A DNA stretch of 64,000 bases from Eurosta solidaginis (Eukaryota; Arthropoda; Insecta; Diptera; Tephritidae), in the NCBI RefSeq assembly GCF_040869045.1, contig NC_090323.1:153470426-153534425 (forward strand), read 5' to 3'. Of the stretch, positions 1-10,318 are shown one piece after another. The notes under the pieces were generated by a model. The model was not told where the DNA came from. It saw nothing but the letters and a program-made list of their open reading frames with translations, and did not search any database. The position numbers and the translations under genes were made by a program. Positions within the stretch are counted from its first letter, which is position 1. Each line of letters begins with the position of its first letter.

Positions 1-19
1 TTGAACTGTGTATGCTATT

Positions 20-455
20 GAAAAGTAGAGTCCTCTTTCGACGAAGAAAAATCATGCTCTACAAGTCGCCAATCGTACCTGACTGATTTATGGCTCTGAA
101 CCATGGATGGTGTAGAGAGAAAAGGAGATGGCTTTCGGAGTCTTCGAGCGAAAGATCTCCGGAAAGTTTATGGTCCTGCCTGTGGAGTCCAAAGGTTTCG
201 CCGGCTAGGAAATTATACGCAATTGGACGAAGACGTTGCAGTATTTCAGACGAAATTGAATATTGGTGCTTTCAGGAAGGGGAAGACCTCCACTAAGTTG
301 GTAGAGGCAGGTGGAGGAAGACTCTTTGCTGCTCTCAATTGGCGTCAATTATCGGGAAATAAGTAAAGCTTGCTAACTTTTTACGAAACGGTCAATATCG
401 CTTAGGCGGTTGAACGCTAATTAATAATGATGATGAAGTAACGACGGTTATTTCA
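20..455 (+). mobile_element. RTE-like LINE, eroded 3' end
   Basis: Eroded tail of a non-LTR retrotransposon read on the plus strand. A conceptual reading around 140-180 gives LRAKDLRKVYGPAC, which resembles the C-terminal part of the reverse-transcriptase proteins of RTE-type LINEs of flies. Downstream, GGAAGGGGAAGACCTCCACT (270-289) and AATTGGCGTCAATTATCGGG fit the usual arginine/glycine-rich 'GRGRPPLRWKDQ...NWR' end of the same protein, and the block closes at about 455 with a GATGATGAAG run like the short GAAGAAG tails of these elements. Frames are broken throughout and no start or catalytic motif survives. The family name is from memory of dipteran repeats; the resemblance to the fragment at 2165-2530 is visible in the window. 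Confidence 0.5.
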
Positions 456-2160
456 AGACCTTTAGAGTGTAATTATATCTAAATCTTTATCCAAATTATA
501 CTGTCATCTAAGTCTAAAGTAATAAGTAAGCACAAATTCCTGTTCTTTTACATCTTAATTTTCATACTTGCTCAGTGATACAAATCATCCATTTGAAGTC
601 CTTAAATGTCATTATGCAATACAACTCAATTCAAGTGCCAGTATATGCAAACCTACAAAAATTTAACAGCATTCATTTCCTTGTCTATATACATAACTAA
701 CAATTCTGTCTAACAAGCAAGGGCTTCCTGCTTAATGTGCTGCAACAATTTTTAGTTTCTAACATGCACTATGAATATTTTTCCATTCTCGCCCTCTTCA
801 ACCTCTCTGAATGAATGCAAATCAATTTGTACATTTTCTGTGTTGTGTTGTGAGTTATATTGAAATCTCCATATAACTCTTAACCAAATAATGGTGGAGT
901 TTAGCTAATGGCATGCAAAATAGCTTTTGCATTGATTTATCTTCAATGGGTATATCGAAACTTTTTGTTTTTATTTTCTACCACACCTAAACTATGTATG
1001 TACGTATGCAGACACAAAGCCAATAAATTTGCATTCTAGACCAAGTGTGGTGTGAGGCATAAATATATAAATCCAAACAAATAAAGATACAAAACCTGGA
1101 CTACGAAGTAATTATGTGTATGAGAAGTTACAAATGTGTGTGTATGTTTTATGTATATGGAATTACAGCAAAGCGATACTCCAGGTTTAAGCAAGGACAA
1201 CAACGTTGAACCAAAAATTTGATGAGGTTTATGTGTTAGGGTGCATATTATAATTATAAATTTGTTGTCCCATTGTTAATCATGCTATAAGTCTGATAAG
1301 AATAATTAAATCTCTTAAGCCCGGTGTACTGCCGTGTCCCATGAAAAGGTAAACATTTTCCAATTTTACCTGAAATCCCTTACTTTTTGGAAGGATCACT
1401 TATTCATAAGAAAATTGTGCTCAGTGCCTTTCTTGACATCGGATGAGAGGTTAAAAAAGGTTTGACGGAGCTACCAAAAGACCTTTGGCATAGAGCTTCG
1501 AAGTGGCATTGGCTAAATTGTATCAGAGACTTTAGAACCATAAAAATGTGACAAAGGTTAACGAGACCCAGCACCACAGAAAGAAAAGAAGAGTCAAGTC
1601 TAGTGACTAATTTCTCACATATAGGTTTACTAGGGCATCTTGAATCTAAGACATCGAAGTTGTTAGTCTATGCCCGCGACCTACTGAGGCTTGTAAGAGA
1701 ACTTTTTACGGAAGCTGTGCGAGCTAATCGGTCAGATTACTTACATACTTGGATACACAAGTAGTTATTTTGATGCCGCTTTTTTTTCTGGCGCCAATTA
1801 TTTACCCTGTAGTTTTTTGTTCGGTTCGTAGAATACATCTTGAGCATTACAAAAACGAGTAACGTACTGTGTCTGATCTTCGTAGTGGTAAATACTTGTA
1901 GGGAAGTAACGGTTTAATTTTTTTGCGGCCCTGTTGTTCGCAGTCTCCATACCTGCCATTGATGGGGGATCCCATTTCCTTCACGAGCAGGCCTCACAGT
2001 CCGTGTCTATTGATTAAGGCCATAATTTTGAATTTACATTTCTTGGAACTTATTTTTTTTATCCTACCAGTGTTACCGTCGATATTTCTGTCGCAGATAT
2101 GCAAATAAAACTGGTAGTCGCTTTAAAATCAAATGCAGACTAACCCTTGCCATAAATTAC
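456..2160. other. AT-rich noncoding DNA, nothing recognised
   Basis: About 1.7 kb without a credible open frame, repeat structure or RNA gene that I can see. Only short spurious frames occur. Confidence 0.5.
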
Positions 2161-2164
2161 TACT

Positions 2165-2530
2165 TTGGAATTGCAAAATAAAGACCTTTCTCGGCGAACA
2201 AAAGCCCCGCTCTTCAAGTTGCGCATCATACCAGTGCAGATGTGAGGCTTGGAATCATAAGCGGTAGCAGGAGAAAATTTGAAAGGCGTCGGGATTTATG
2301 GTCCTGTCCATTTACGCAATTAATAAGATAGTGCAACGAAACAAAGACCAAAGCCTCCGTTGTGTAAGTCAAGTGGCGAATGAACGAAAATTCTCCACCC
2401 ACGAATGTATTGCAATCAACACATATTTGGAATAAGTGGAAAAGCAAGGTCGGGAGGTAGGCAGAAGAAGATTTTATCTCATTTTTGTGCTTCCAATAGG
2501 CTTCAGTTATGCGAAACAAGGACAGCTGGC
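2165..2530 (+). mobile_element. RTE-like LINE, second eroded fragment
   Basis: Shares with the block at 20-455 the order: CTTTCTCGGCGAACAAAAG (compare CTCTTTCGACGAAGAAAA at 32), then GGGATTTATGGTCCTGTCC (compare AAAGTTTATGGTCCTGCC at 163). It continues with a stretch (2335-2410) matching the arginine-rich 'QRL..LGHVV' region that lies between these landmarks in such elements. It is heavily mutated, with no frame longer than chance. It is a relic of the same family inserted independently. Confidence 0.45.
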
Positions 2531-2844
2531 ATGTGACGGGCAGACAACTCGACCTTCTCTGAAAAATGTATCTGTCTTAGATGATTAACTATCTAATACA
2601 GGTCTACGAATGATTTGTACTACTCCCAGTGATTCCCTAATATTAACTCTCATCAAAGGCAGGCCCTGGTTGAATATATACTTTTCTGCGTAAGACATTG
2701 CCCAACCGACCTTACAGACCATTTTGGATTACGCTTTATGCATAAAATGTGGAGTCTTTCATTGCACGATACTATTGAAGTCAGTTAAGAAAGTGCTTGG
2801 ACAAACCTTAAAGAGACTTATGCACGACGCACATACAATGTGCC

Positions 2845-3025
2845 AAGTACCTCCGAGAATATACATACCGAGTTCCAATTTACATCGCGCTACCAGTGCT
2901 TTATGTTTTATGCCGAGTCCGCTCGGCATCTGAAAGCAGATGAATTTTCGTTGAGAAGCTTTTCATGGTATAAAAACACTGGGAGTTTTTGCCAAACACT
3001 GCCGAAATGCGACCCCGCTTAGATA
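2845..3025 (-). mobile_element. SINE fragment (same family as 34199-34555)
   Basis: The reverse complement matches the body of the tRNA-related SINE at 34199. Shared landmarks are the AAGCGGGGTCGC block (here as GCGACCCCGCTTAG at 3009), GTGTTTGGCAA, the ATGAAAAGC motif, the CAGATGCC/CGGCATAAAAC core and CCTCCGA near the far end. The tRNA-like head with the A and B boxes is missing, so this is a 5'-truncated and diverged copy. Confidence 0.6.
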
Positions 3026-3055
3026 CATTTTTTGCTAATCATAAAGACGTTTTCT

Positions 3056-3350
3056 GCAGTATTTGGTGTTGGAGAAGAATAGGGAGTAGTAAATTAAGAG
3101 CCAGAGGGATGGAGAGTGAGAAAGGGAAAAATAGGGGAGATCCAGACGGAAAGGTAGGAAGATAGGGAGAGATACAGTAAGAAGGCAAGTGACAGTGATA
3201 GTGGGAGGCAGAGACAGGAGGAGGGAGAGAAAGAAACACAAGAGGAGAAGGAGAGGGAGAGGAAAAAGAGAGCGATAGATAGAGGGGGAGGGAGATGGAG
3301 AAGAAAAAAGAAAGTGTTAAGGGAAATAGGGTAAAACACTATAGAAGGAC
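3056..3350 (+). repeat. ~300-bp polypurine (GA-rich) tract
   Basis: Nearly pure A and G on the plus strand for about 300 bases, with few pyrimidine interruptions (for example GAGAGGGAGAGGAAAAAGAG near 3250). The serine/leucine/proline-rich open frames on the minus strand are a by-product of this composition and are not called as genes. Confidence 0.85.
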
Positions 3351-3359
3351 ATTTTATCA

Positions 3360-4030
3360 AACAATTTCAATTTTCTTTTTATGTTCCTCAAGGTACTAGA
3401 TACAAAACATTTTGAGGATACGCCCCAATCCAGCTTAAATCGTACAACAAAAGATCAAATTTTTTAAAAGCTCACCATATTTTACTATTCTTAATGGATA
3501 GTAAACTGTAATTTTTTTTTTAATTTTTCCTTAATTGAAAAATTGTATTTTGTTTATGGAATAGTAAGTAGAAAATTTTTCAGACAACCTGCCATAGCTA
3601 CGCAGATAGATCCACTTCGAAGGGTATCAATAGGTCGATAAAACAAAAACAAAAATGTAAACTACTTACTCTATCATATTCTCATTATGTCCGGCAGTAA
3701 ACTTTGTCAATTGCTATTTATATGGCTCATTTGCATCAATCGAAATTTGATCACTAAATAAACTTTTGAATTAAGCTTTCCATTTATATAGTGTAAGGAT
3801 TACCCTACCAAATAATAAAGAAATATCAATGACTAAATATTCATCTAGTCAAATATCAAAGTTACTTTATAGAATGAGGGATTTGCGGATAAAAACTAAT
3901 ATACAATTGGAATGTGTGAGCATTGAATATTTTGTGTTTATTTGCACAAACAAACTTTGCAATTGCAATAAATTCAAAATATCTATGAAATCGCTATAGA
4001 AAAGGAATGAAAATGTGATTTATGTGCATG
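3360..4030. other. AT-rich noncoding DNA
   Basis: Very AT-rich, no open frame and no repeat recognised. Confidence 0.5.
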
Positions 4031-4037
4031 TACTTAC

Positions 4038-4038
<1 letters not shown>

Positions 4039-4069
<31 letters not shown>
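4039..4069. repeat. (TA)n microsatellite
   Basis: About fifteen uninterrupted TA dinucleotides. Confidence 0.95.
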
Positions 4070-4072
<3 letters not shown>

Positions 4073-4338
4073 CATATAGATAAACTCAATACAATACCTA
4101 CAGTTATGTTCAGTTTGCTAAATGTAGTGCAAAATATTTGGGATTTATCTACGCATGAGTAGACAGTGATGAGCACTCAACTGGTAAGATAATGGCATGA
4201 GAGAGATAACACAGCCATTGGTAAATAATTGTAAAATATGAGGAAGGCAAAGAAACAAAAAAACGAAAAGTAAAAAAGCAAAGCAATAAATTTTTACCAT
4301 AGTATGTGCATATGCATACACGAAGAAACACATATATA

Positions 4339-5558
4339 CAGATAAACCCCTCTTACCGGACAAATCTATCAGGTGGACACCTTGCTTGGCCGAACAATTT
4401 TTATGCACCAAGCTTAAGGTCCAATTACTTGTACAAATTTCCTACTTTAGATGAACACCTTCTTGCCATAAAATCGGTGAAAAATTTCTACTGAGCTCGA
4501 CGCTATTTTCACAATTATACTAGACTTTTTCGTTCATTATGGTTTTAAACTTACTTTGAAAATTATTTTTAAATTTTCACTTCGAAATTATTTAAAAGCG
4601 TGTTTTTTAGTTTTTTTTTTTCAAACTATATTTATATACGTTTAGGTTTGCCAAATAAAATAAGGGGGCTCCCCAAAAAAAAGATAATTTTGAAATAGAT
4701 AAATATGTACTAAAGTTAAAGAAGTGGCAAATTCTGTCACTACTTAGTATTACTTTTATGTTAATGAAAAAAAAACTGCCAGATTGTTTAAAGTTAGGTT
4801 AGGGTGAACTTGATCGGGGTCGATCCTTTAGAACTTCACATAAACTGAATGTGTCCACAGAGTTACCAGAAGCATACTCGACGGTCAAACTAAAAAAAAC
4901 CCTCAAGAACTATGATCTGTTTTGAAATAACTACAAACTCTTGGAAAATACTAGAAGCTACCTAGGGTGTGCCCCACTAGCGGCTAGAGCTTAAAATTTT
5001 ATTTAATGTGATCTTTGACACCTTAGCAGCCTTACACTTATTATAAAAACTTTCATTATTGAGTGGTCATGAGCAGCTGTTGTATCCTTTCTCAGTTCAT
5101 CATAATAATCGTCACACATGCCAATATAAACGGGACCCCGTAACGACTGTAAGCTGCTTCTTGTTCCAATTCTTCCAAGTGTTTATTTGCACCCTAAAAC
5201 GCAGTTATTTGTTGAGCGATGCGAAATTATCACCCAATAACCGCCCGGATGTCAGTACAAAAGTTTTCACGACTACAGTTTGCGCCGTTTTTTCCCAGTA
5301 TATCTTGTTATTAACAGATGGGTGTAGTATATCATAGACCATAAGGAATCCATAAGTTTGGTTCCAGTTCGCATCCGACTCTACTGAAACTCTAAGATCT
5401 CAACCGAAGCACTTGCTGCCATAATTTTTAGAACATTATAATATAAACATTTTTCTTAAGGGTTCTGAGTACTAAATATATTAACTAATAACAAAAAAAT
5501 GTAGAATAGGCGGACGAAAGTTGCCCGATGGCAAGTGTCGGCCTAGGAGATTTCACTG
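4339..5558. mobile_element. ~1.2-kb TIR DNA transposon, nonautonomous, copy 1
   Basis: Begins CAGATAAACCCC straight after a TA and ends GGAGATTTCACTG straight before a TA. The ends are imperfect inverted repeats of the CAGTGAAACC type and the flanking TA fits a Tc1/mariner (pogo-like) target duplication. The interior aligns by eye with 26528-27733: shared landmarks are GGGGCTCCC, AACTGAATGTGTC, AGAGTTACCAGAAGC, GTGCTTATTTGCACC-like and GTCAATACAAAAGTTT-like blocks in the same order. There is no transposase frame, so it is nonautonomous or decayed. The superfamily call rests only on the ends and the TA. Confidence 0.55.
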
Positions 5559-5722
5559 TACTTACGCTTAGTATTAATTTTGTGTTTAATATTTCGTGAG
5601 TTTAAGGATTTTGTAGCAATGTGTTTTGCCGAGTACTGAAATCATTTAACCTTCAGCTTTATTTAAGATTGATAACGGAAGTTTATATAATAGTATATCA
5701 CTACACATTCATGTATATTGTT

Positions 5723-6013
5723 TGGGTTGATTTGTATGGACGAAAGTTACCCGATATCGCGCCATGGATTTTTCGATAGGATTTTTCGACCAAAATTCTT
5801 CTAAATTGCCATAAAAGAATTTTTTTAAAACTGCATTTACCAATTTTACATTTGCCAATTGACACAAAAAAAATGCATAAAAAATCGAAAAAATCGATGA
5901 AATTTCGCTGGCTCGAAAATTATTTTTTTGGGTATGCGTAGTGAAACTTTTTTTCCTGAGCCCAAATCCTATCGAAAAATCTATGGCGCGATATCGGTTA
6001 ATAAATCGACCCA
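5723..6013. mobile_element. Foldback MITE, ~290 bp
   Basis: Two long arms form an inverted repeat. The arm at about 5751-5785 (GATATCGCGCCATGGATTTT...) is the reverse complement of 5964-5998 (...AAAATCTATGGCGCGATATC) with about one mismatch over some 32 bases. The outer ends GGGTTGATTTGTA and TAAATCGACCC also match in inverted orientation; the left arm carries about 11 extra bases between outer and inner blocks. The A/T-rich centre encodes nothing. The open frames on both strands here follow from the symmetry. Confidence 0.65.
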
Positions 6014-6969
6014 GTCTAATGTATATACATATGTACATAATTTATGCACAGAAGTGCTTTCACCTAAAAATTACTCATACGCTACGTACTATCTTTTGGT
6101 CTATTGGCCCTTACTAAATGTTTTTCTTATTTCAGTCGGCCTTTCTCAGAAAGGAAATAAGTTATAATCATACAAGCATGCAAATTTTAGGTTAAAATCA
6201 ACAAATAATCAGGGTATTAATTCTTATGTCTTAAATACACGAACTTTTAGATAAACGCACCCCTGAAATATTTACACACACTCACGGAAAAAAGTATTGG
6301 CACACGAACTTTTTGCTGTTTTCACCTAGCTACGCTTTATCGAAATAATTTTTGCAATTGTTTTTTACAAAAACATGTACAAATATACAAAAAGATCAAT
6401 GCAAACTAGAATTCGAGATCTTCCACAAAATTTGTGAAAATTCAAATGCAAAAAAAAAATAATTTTCAGTAAAATTTTAAACTTTCACTAAGATTTCTTT
6501 AGAATTTTTCTGTGTATGCAATTTTGTAGATAATTTAATTTTAGTTTAGTAAAATTTTAATTTTAATCCGCTACAAAAATGTATAAATAATAATAAACCT
6601 GAACTTTAATTAAAATTGATTTTATTACTTATTTGCACATGTTTTTATAAAATAAAGCGAAAAATATTTTGCTTAAGCAAAACTAGCCGGAAACTGCAAA
6701 CAGTTCTTAATACGAACCTTTTTTATATTTGTTTTAATGCTATTTAATTTTATTTTATTAACATTTTTTATTTTTTTTTTGTATTATTTCATTTTATTTT
6801 AAAATAGAATATTCAATTTATCTCAAACACAAATTTATTTATAAATACGTCAAATATTTAGATAACATTATTTTATGCTCATATATATGAGACTCCTCGG
6901 CTTCGTACGTACGAACTAAATATATATTTGAAGAGAATATAGCATGCGAGTAAAGGTATGTATGTATAT
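6014..6969. other. AT-rich noncoding flank
   Basis: No gene seen. It ends in the ATAT (6966-6969) that serves as the left target duplication of the following LTR element. A stretch at about 6285 (CTCACGGAAAAAAGTATTGG) recalls Tc1-type transposon ends, but no partner end was found. Confidence 0.45.
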
Positions 6970-7764
6970 TGTAACGTAGCAAATGCTACGCCACAATATC
7001 TATTTCCCATTTAGCGCCCACCCCTAATATCATATTTTCCATTTACTGCCCACCCCTAGTAGTGTATGTACCGACATACATATATACATACATACCGGCC
7101 CAACAACCATCGCGCAAGCACAAAGCAAGCCAGCGATGGTGAACGCACAATGCTTGGGAATTTTCATTCGTGGCGCGCTGTGCGCGACAATGCGAGCATA
7201 TCTCCCAACGTGTTCATAGTTACCTATGAATAAAATTATTGGCCGGAATACACCAGGCACACTTCGCCGTAGGTAAGTGAAGTACGTGTCGGCCGCCATT
7301 GGCGTACACCATCATCGCCATCCCGATCCTCGGACATCCCATCCCGAAGTCTAGCCACCACCGTCGTCATAGCTATTTGGTTAGAACTGCCGTCATTCAA
7401 TACTCTCTCATCGGGCGTGATCATCACTACGGCCGTTATCACCCCTTGGCGAGAGCCACCGTCATTCACCGTCGTCTTCACCATCTGAGCCACCGCTAAT
7501 TAGCACTATACCTCTCTCTGTGGAGAGCCGTCGTCCTTGGATTATAATATATTCTCAGCGACACTACCTAGGGAACATCTCTCTCTCTCTCTCTCCTGGA
7601 TTCAAGGTTGTGGATATTTTAGCCTGAGATCCGCTTGTGTGTGTGTTCGAAATCAAAACACTAATTTACTGTGTATTTATTTAGGTGGGGGAAGTGGGAC
7701 CTCCATCCGACTCTGGATCGACTTGAGCATACCTCACTCAGCCTTTGACCAAACCCCCCTCATA
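6970..7764 (+). repeat. 5' LTR of element O
   Basis: About 795 bp, beginning TGTAACG and ending near CCTCATA. It is colinear with 14826-16184 except that the 3' LTR carries an additional ~565-bp block (15148-15715). It contains a CT microsatellite at about 7580. Confidence 0.8.
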
Positions 7765-7766
7765 AA

Positions 7767-7784
7767 TAGCGCCCGAGCAGGGAC
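7767..7784 (+). other. Primer binding site, tRNA-Lys type
   Basis: TAGCGCCCGAGCAGGGAC differs at two positions from the lysine-tRNA primer site TGGCGCCCGAACAGGGAC and lies 2 nt after the LTR, where a primer site should be. Confidence 0.75.
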
Positions 7785-8005
7785 CCATCTCCTCAGGCGA
7801 CTGTGCCAAAACCAACGAGATCACCAATACTGTAGGAACGGGTTCACCGAACACACCATCAACAATTGACACACAGATAACCAAAAACGCCACCACCACG
7901 CTCAACGTCGACTCTCTAGGCTGGATTTACCTGCTGAAGAAATAGAGGCTAATCGCAGAATGCAAACGCTACCGAATCTACACCGAAGGACATACCGTCG
8001 CCGAA

Positions 8006-9399
8006 TTGCGCAGCACACTCAGCGCATACGTCCGAGAGCAACGAAAGCGTAAGTCAACAGAAAATCTTTTGGGAGAGGTACAGATGGAGATCGCCGCCGA
8101 AGGGGCCCGGCCAGTCACATCTACGCAAAACACCACGCCGGCCGGCACAATTAAAGTAATATCCCCCCAGCGCGAGCAGAGCGGCATAAGTAACACGGAG
8201 GTCATGAATACAGTCCGCCGCTGGGATGTACATTACGCTGGAGGCGACACATTATGCGACTTCCTGGAAAGGATTGAGGAACTGGCAGAATGCTATCTGA
8301 TTAAGCCAAATCAACTCCTCCCAACCCTTCCAGAGATACTGCGTGGCAAAGCCCTTCAGTGGTTCCGCCTGCGAAACAACAACTACACACATGGGCTGAC
8401 TTCCACTCCGAAGCCGGAAAATTCTTTTTGCCGAAGCGACACATTAGCCATTTAGAGGACGCTATCTGCCAAAGAAAACAGACGAGCAGAGAAAAGGCCA
8501 ATAACTATATCCTCGCCCTCCAGACGATGATTCGCTGCCACCCGACTTTGTGCAAAGAAGATCATCTAGAACGCATATACGACGGACTACGGGTGGAGTA
8601 TCGACTTTTTGTGAAGCGGGGTGAGTTCCAAACGATAGAGCAGCTTATGGAGCTCACCGACGAATACGAACTACTGCGGAGCGAAGAAGCCAAACAGAGC
8701 CGACTGTTAGCACATAGCTTAAGCACAGTAATAATCGAGGAGCTGGAGGAGCAGAATGATCAAATAACGCACTCCCTGTCCACACTCACTGACCGTTACG
8801 ATGCAAGAAACACCTGCTGGCGATGCAAGAAACGCGGCCACCACCGCTCCCATTGCACCAACAAAAGACGACTTTTTTGTTCTAGATACGGCAGATACGG
8901 AACGCTCTCCAGGGATTGTGCATGCTACGGAATAAACCGAAATAATCCGATAACACCCGCACTATTATCATCCGTAGCCAAACGGAAGGGGAACGACGGA
9001 CGTTTTTACATACAGGTGTCCATCGAAGGATTGATGTTCCGCGCCCTGATCGACACGGGGGCCACCGTGACATACATCAATGAAGCCGTAAGAAGGCATC
9101 TGGAACGACGAAAGATTCCACCGTTATCCAATCGTCGCAACGTGCAACTCGCCGACCAATCATGCATTGCGAGCACCCGCTGCTACCCGGTCAAAGTCAA
9201 ATACAATGATCAAACAGCCAGTACGTTGGTATCTGTTATCCCTAATTTGGCCGAGAGTGTTATCCTGGGTATGGATTTTTTGGCAAAGCGCAACGTTACC
9301 GTCTCACTGGATGGAAAGCCCCTTACCGCAGCCGGTACAACCAAAGCAAACGCACCCGTAACCCTGCATTACATAAGAGAAGCGGAACACCTCAACTAA
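8006..9399 (+). pseudogene. gag: gag-protease of element O (one frameshift)
   Basis: Structural protein plus aspartic protease of the retrotransposon. The first frame (8006-8455) starts at an ATG and carries capsid-like sequence (LQWFRLRNNNYTH). The reading then moves to another frame at about 8380-8400 and continues to 9399 (WADFHSEAGKFF onwards). The second part has a zinc knuckle CWRCKKRGHHRSHC (CX2CX4HX4C, from 8815) and a second, degenerate knuckle in which a Cys and the His are lost. It then has a protease with the active site ALIDTGA (9047-9067) and the flap-distal VILGMDFL. Gag and protease are in one frame after the shift. The frame change lies inside the capsid and not at a gag-pol border, so I read it as damage and not as programmed frameshifting. 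Confidence 0.8.
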
Positions 9400-10222
9400 G
9401 AGCGAAAGAGAGAACACCTAGAGCTCATAGAAACACATCAAAAAGCACCCACACACCTAGAAGGGCCAAACACTGCCGCAGAACACAGTCACAACACAAC
9501 ACTAAAACAATGTTGTTACCCGGCCATCCTCAGAGATAATGGTGAGCAACTCGTCACTAACGCCCCGGCAACGATCCTGAGGGATCATAACATCACCCAC
9601 CGATTTACTGTAGTGTATGCCTCCCCCAAAAATCCTACCGAACGGGGTATCAAAACAAGGGTGGCACAACGTGGGTGGCACAACGTACGAAACAAGACCA
9701 TCGGGACTGGCACCAAGAACTACCAGAATCAACACACACATCAACCGCTGAAATAAAGTTTAACCGCAACGTCGTCGGGCTGAGAGAAGCACGAAAAAAA
9801 GATGCCATGCCCGAAGAACCGCCTCCATTCGACGCAGTACCGTGGCCGCTAAATAAGCCACGAATACTGGACGTGAAGATTTACTGGGGCCCGCCATTAA
9901 TAGCTTGCCATCTAAACGCCATCGTATGCGACAAACCAACCACTGGTGACAATATACCGTATGCACCAACCCGAGAGCCACACGATACTACCAATGGAAA
10001 CCACGACCAGACTTCTTCGCCCGGAATATGGCTAAATCGCAAAAGGGTGTAACACGGCGCGTAGTGTGGACGAAGATCATGCAATAATCAAGCTGAAAGA
10101 ACACTCCAAGATGGTACGATTCGCCGGCTGAGGAGAAGCAAGATCCGACCTAGTTTGTTAAGTTTTCTTTACATGAAATGTAAATACCTTAATTTGAAAT
10201 GTAAATGTAAAATGTAATATAA
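9400..10222 (+). other. Internal 3' region of element O, pol missing
   Basis: Where reverse transcriptase should follow the protease there is only about 800 bp. One open frame (9675-10052, 125 codons) encodes a proline-rich, unfamiliar sequence (PPPFDAVPWPLNKPRIL). It could be the end of a deleted pol or an env-like remnant, and I cannot assign it. The segment closes with repeats of GAAATGTAAAT just before the inserted noncoding element; similar GAAATGTAAATTTAAA sequence resumes after it at 14560, which marks the two halves of the same host element. Confidence 0.5.
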
Positions 10223-10318
10223 CAAGTAAGGAAGGCTAAGTTCGGGTGTAACCGAACATAACATACTCAGTTGAGAGCTATGGAGACAAAATAAGGAAAA
10301 TCAATCTGGGGTAACCCT

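Noticed and set aside
3035..3360. Ser/Leu/Pro-rich open frames on the minus strand
   Set aside because: They follow from the purine tract; several overlapping frames exist and none has a domain.
6280..6320. Tc1-like transposon end (CTCACGGAAAAAAGTATTGG)
   Set aside because: No inverted partner or transposase remnant was found nearby; the similarity is to remembered consensus only.
7030..7500. Short frames in the element O LTRs (also at 14899-15919)
   Set aside because: They occur in both LTRs as noncoding LTR sequence and differ in frame continuity between the two copies.
8380..8400. Programmed frameshift between gag and pol in element O
   Set aside because: The frame change is inside the capsid region, upstream of the zinc knuckle, and no slippery heptamer is evident; a simple indel explains it.
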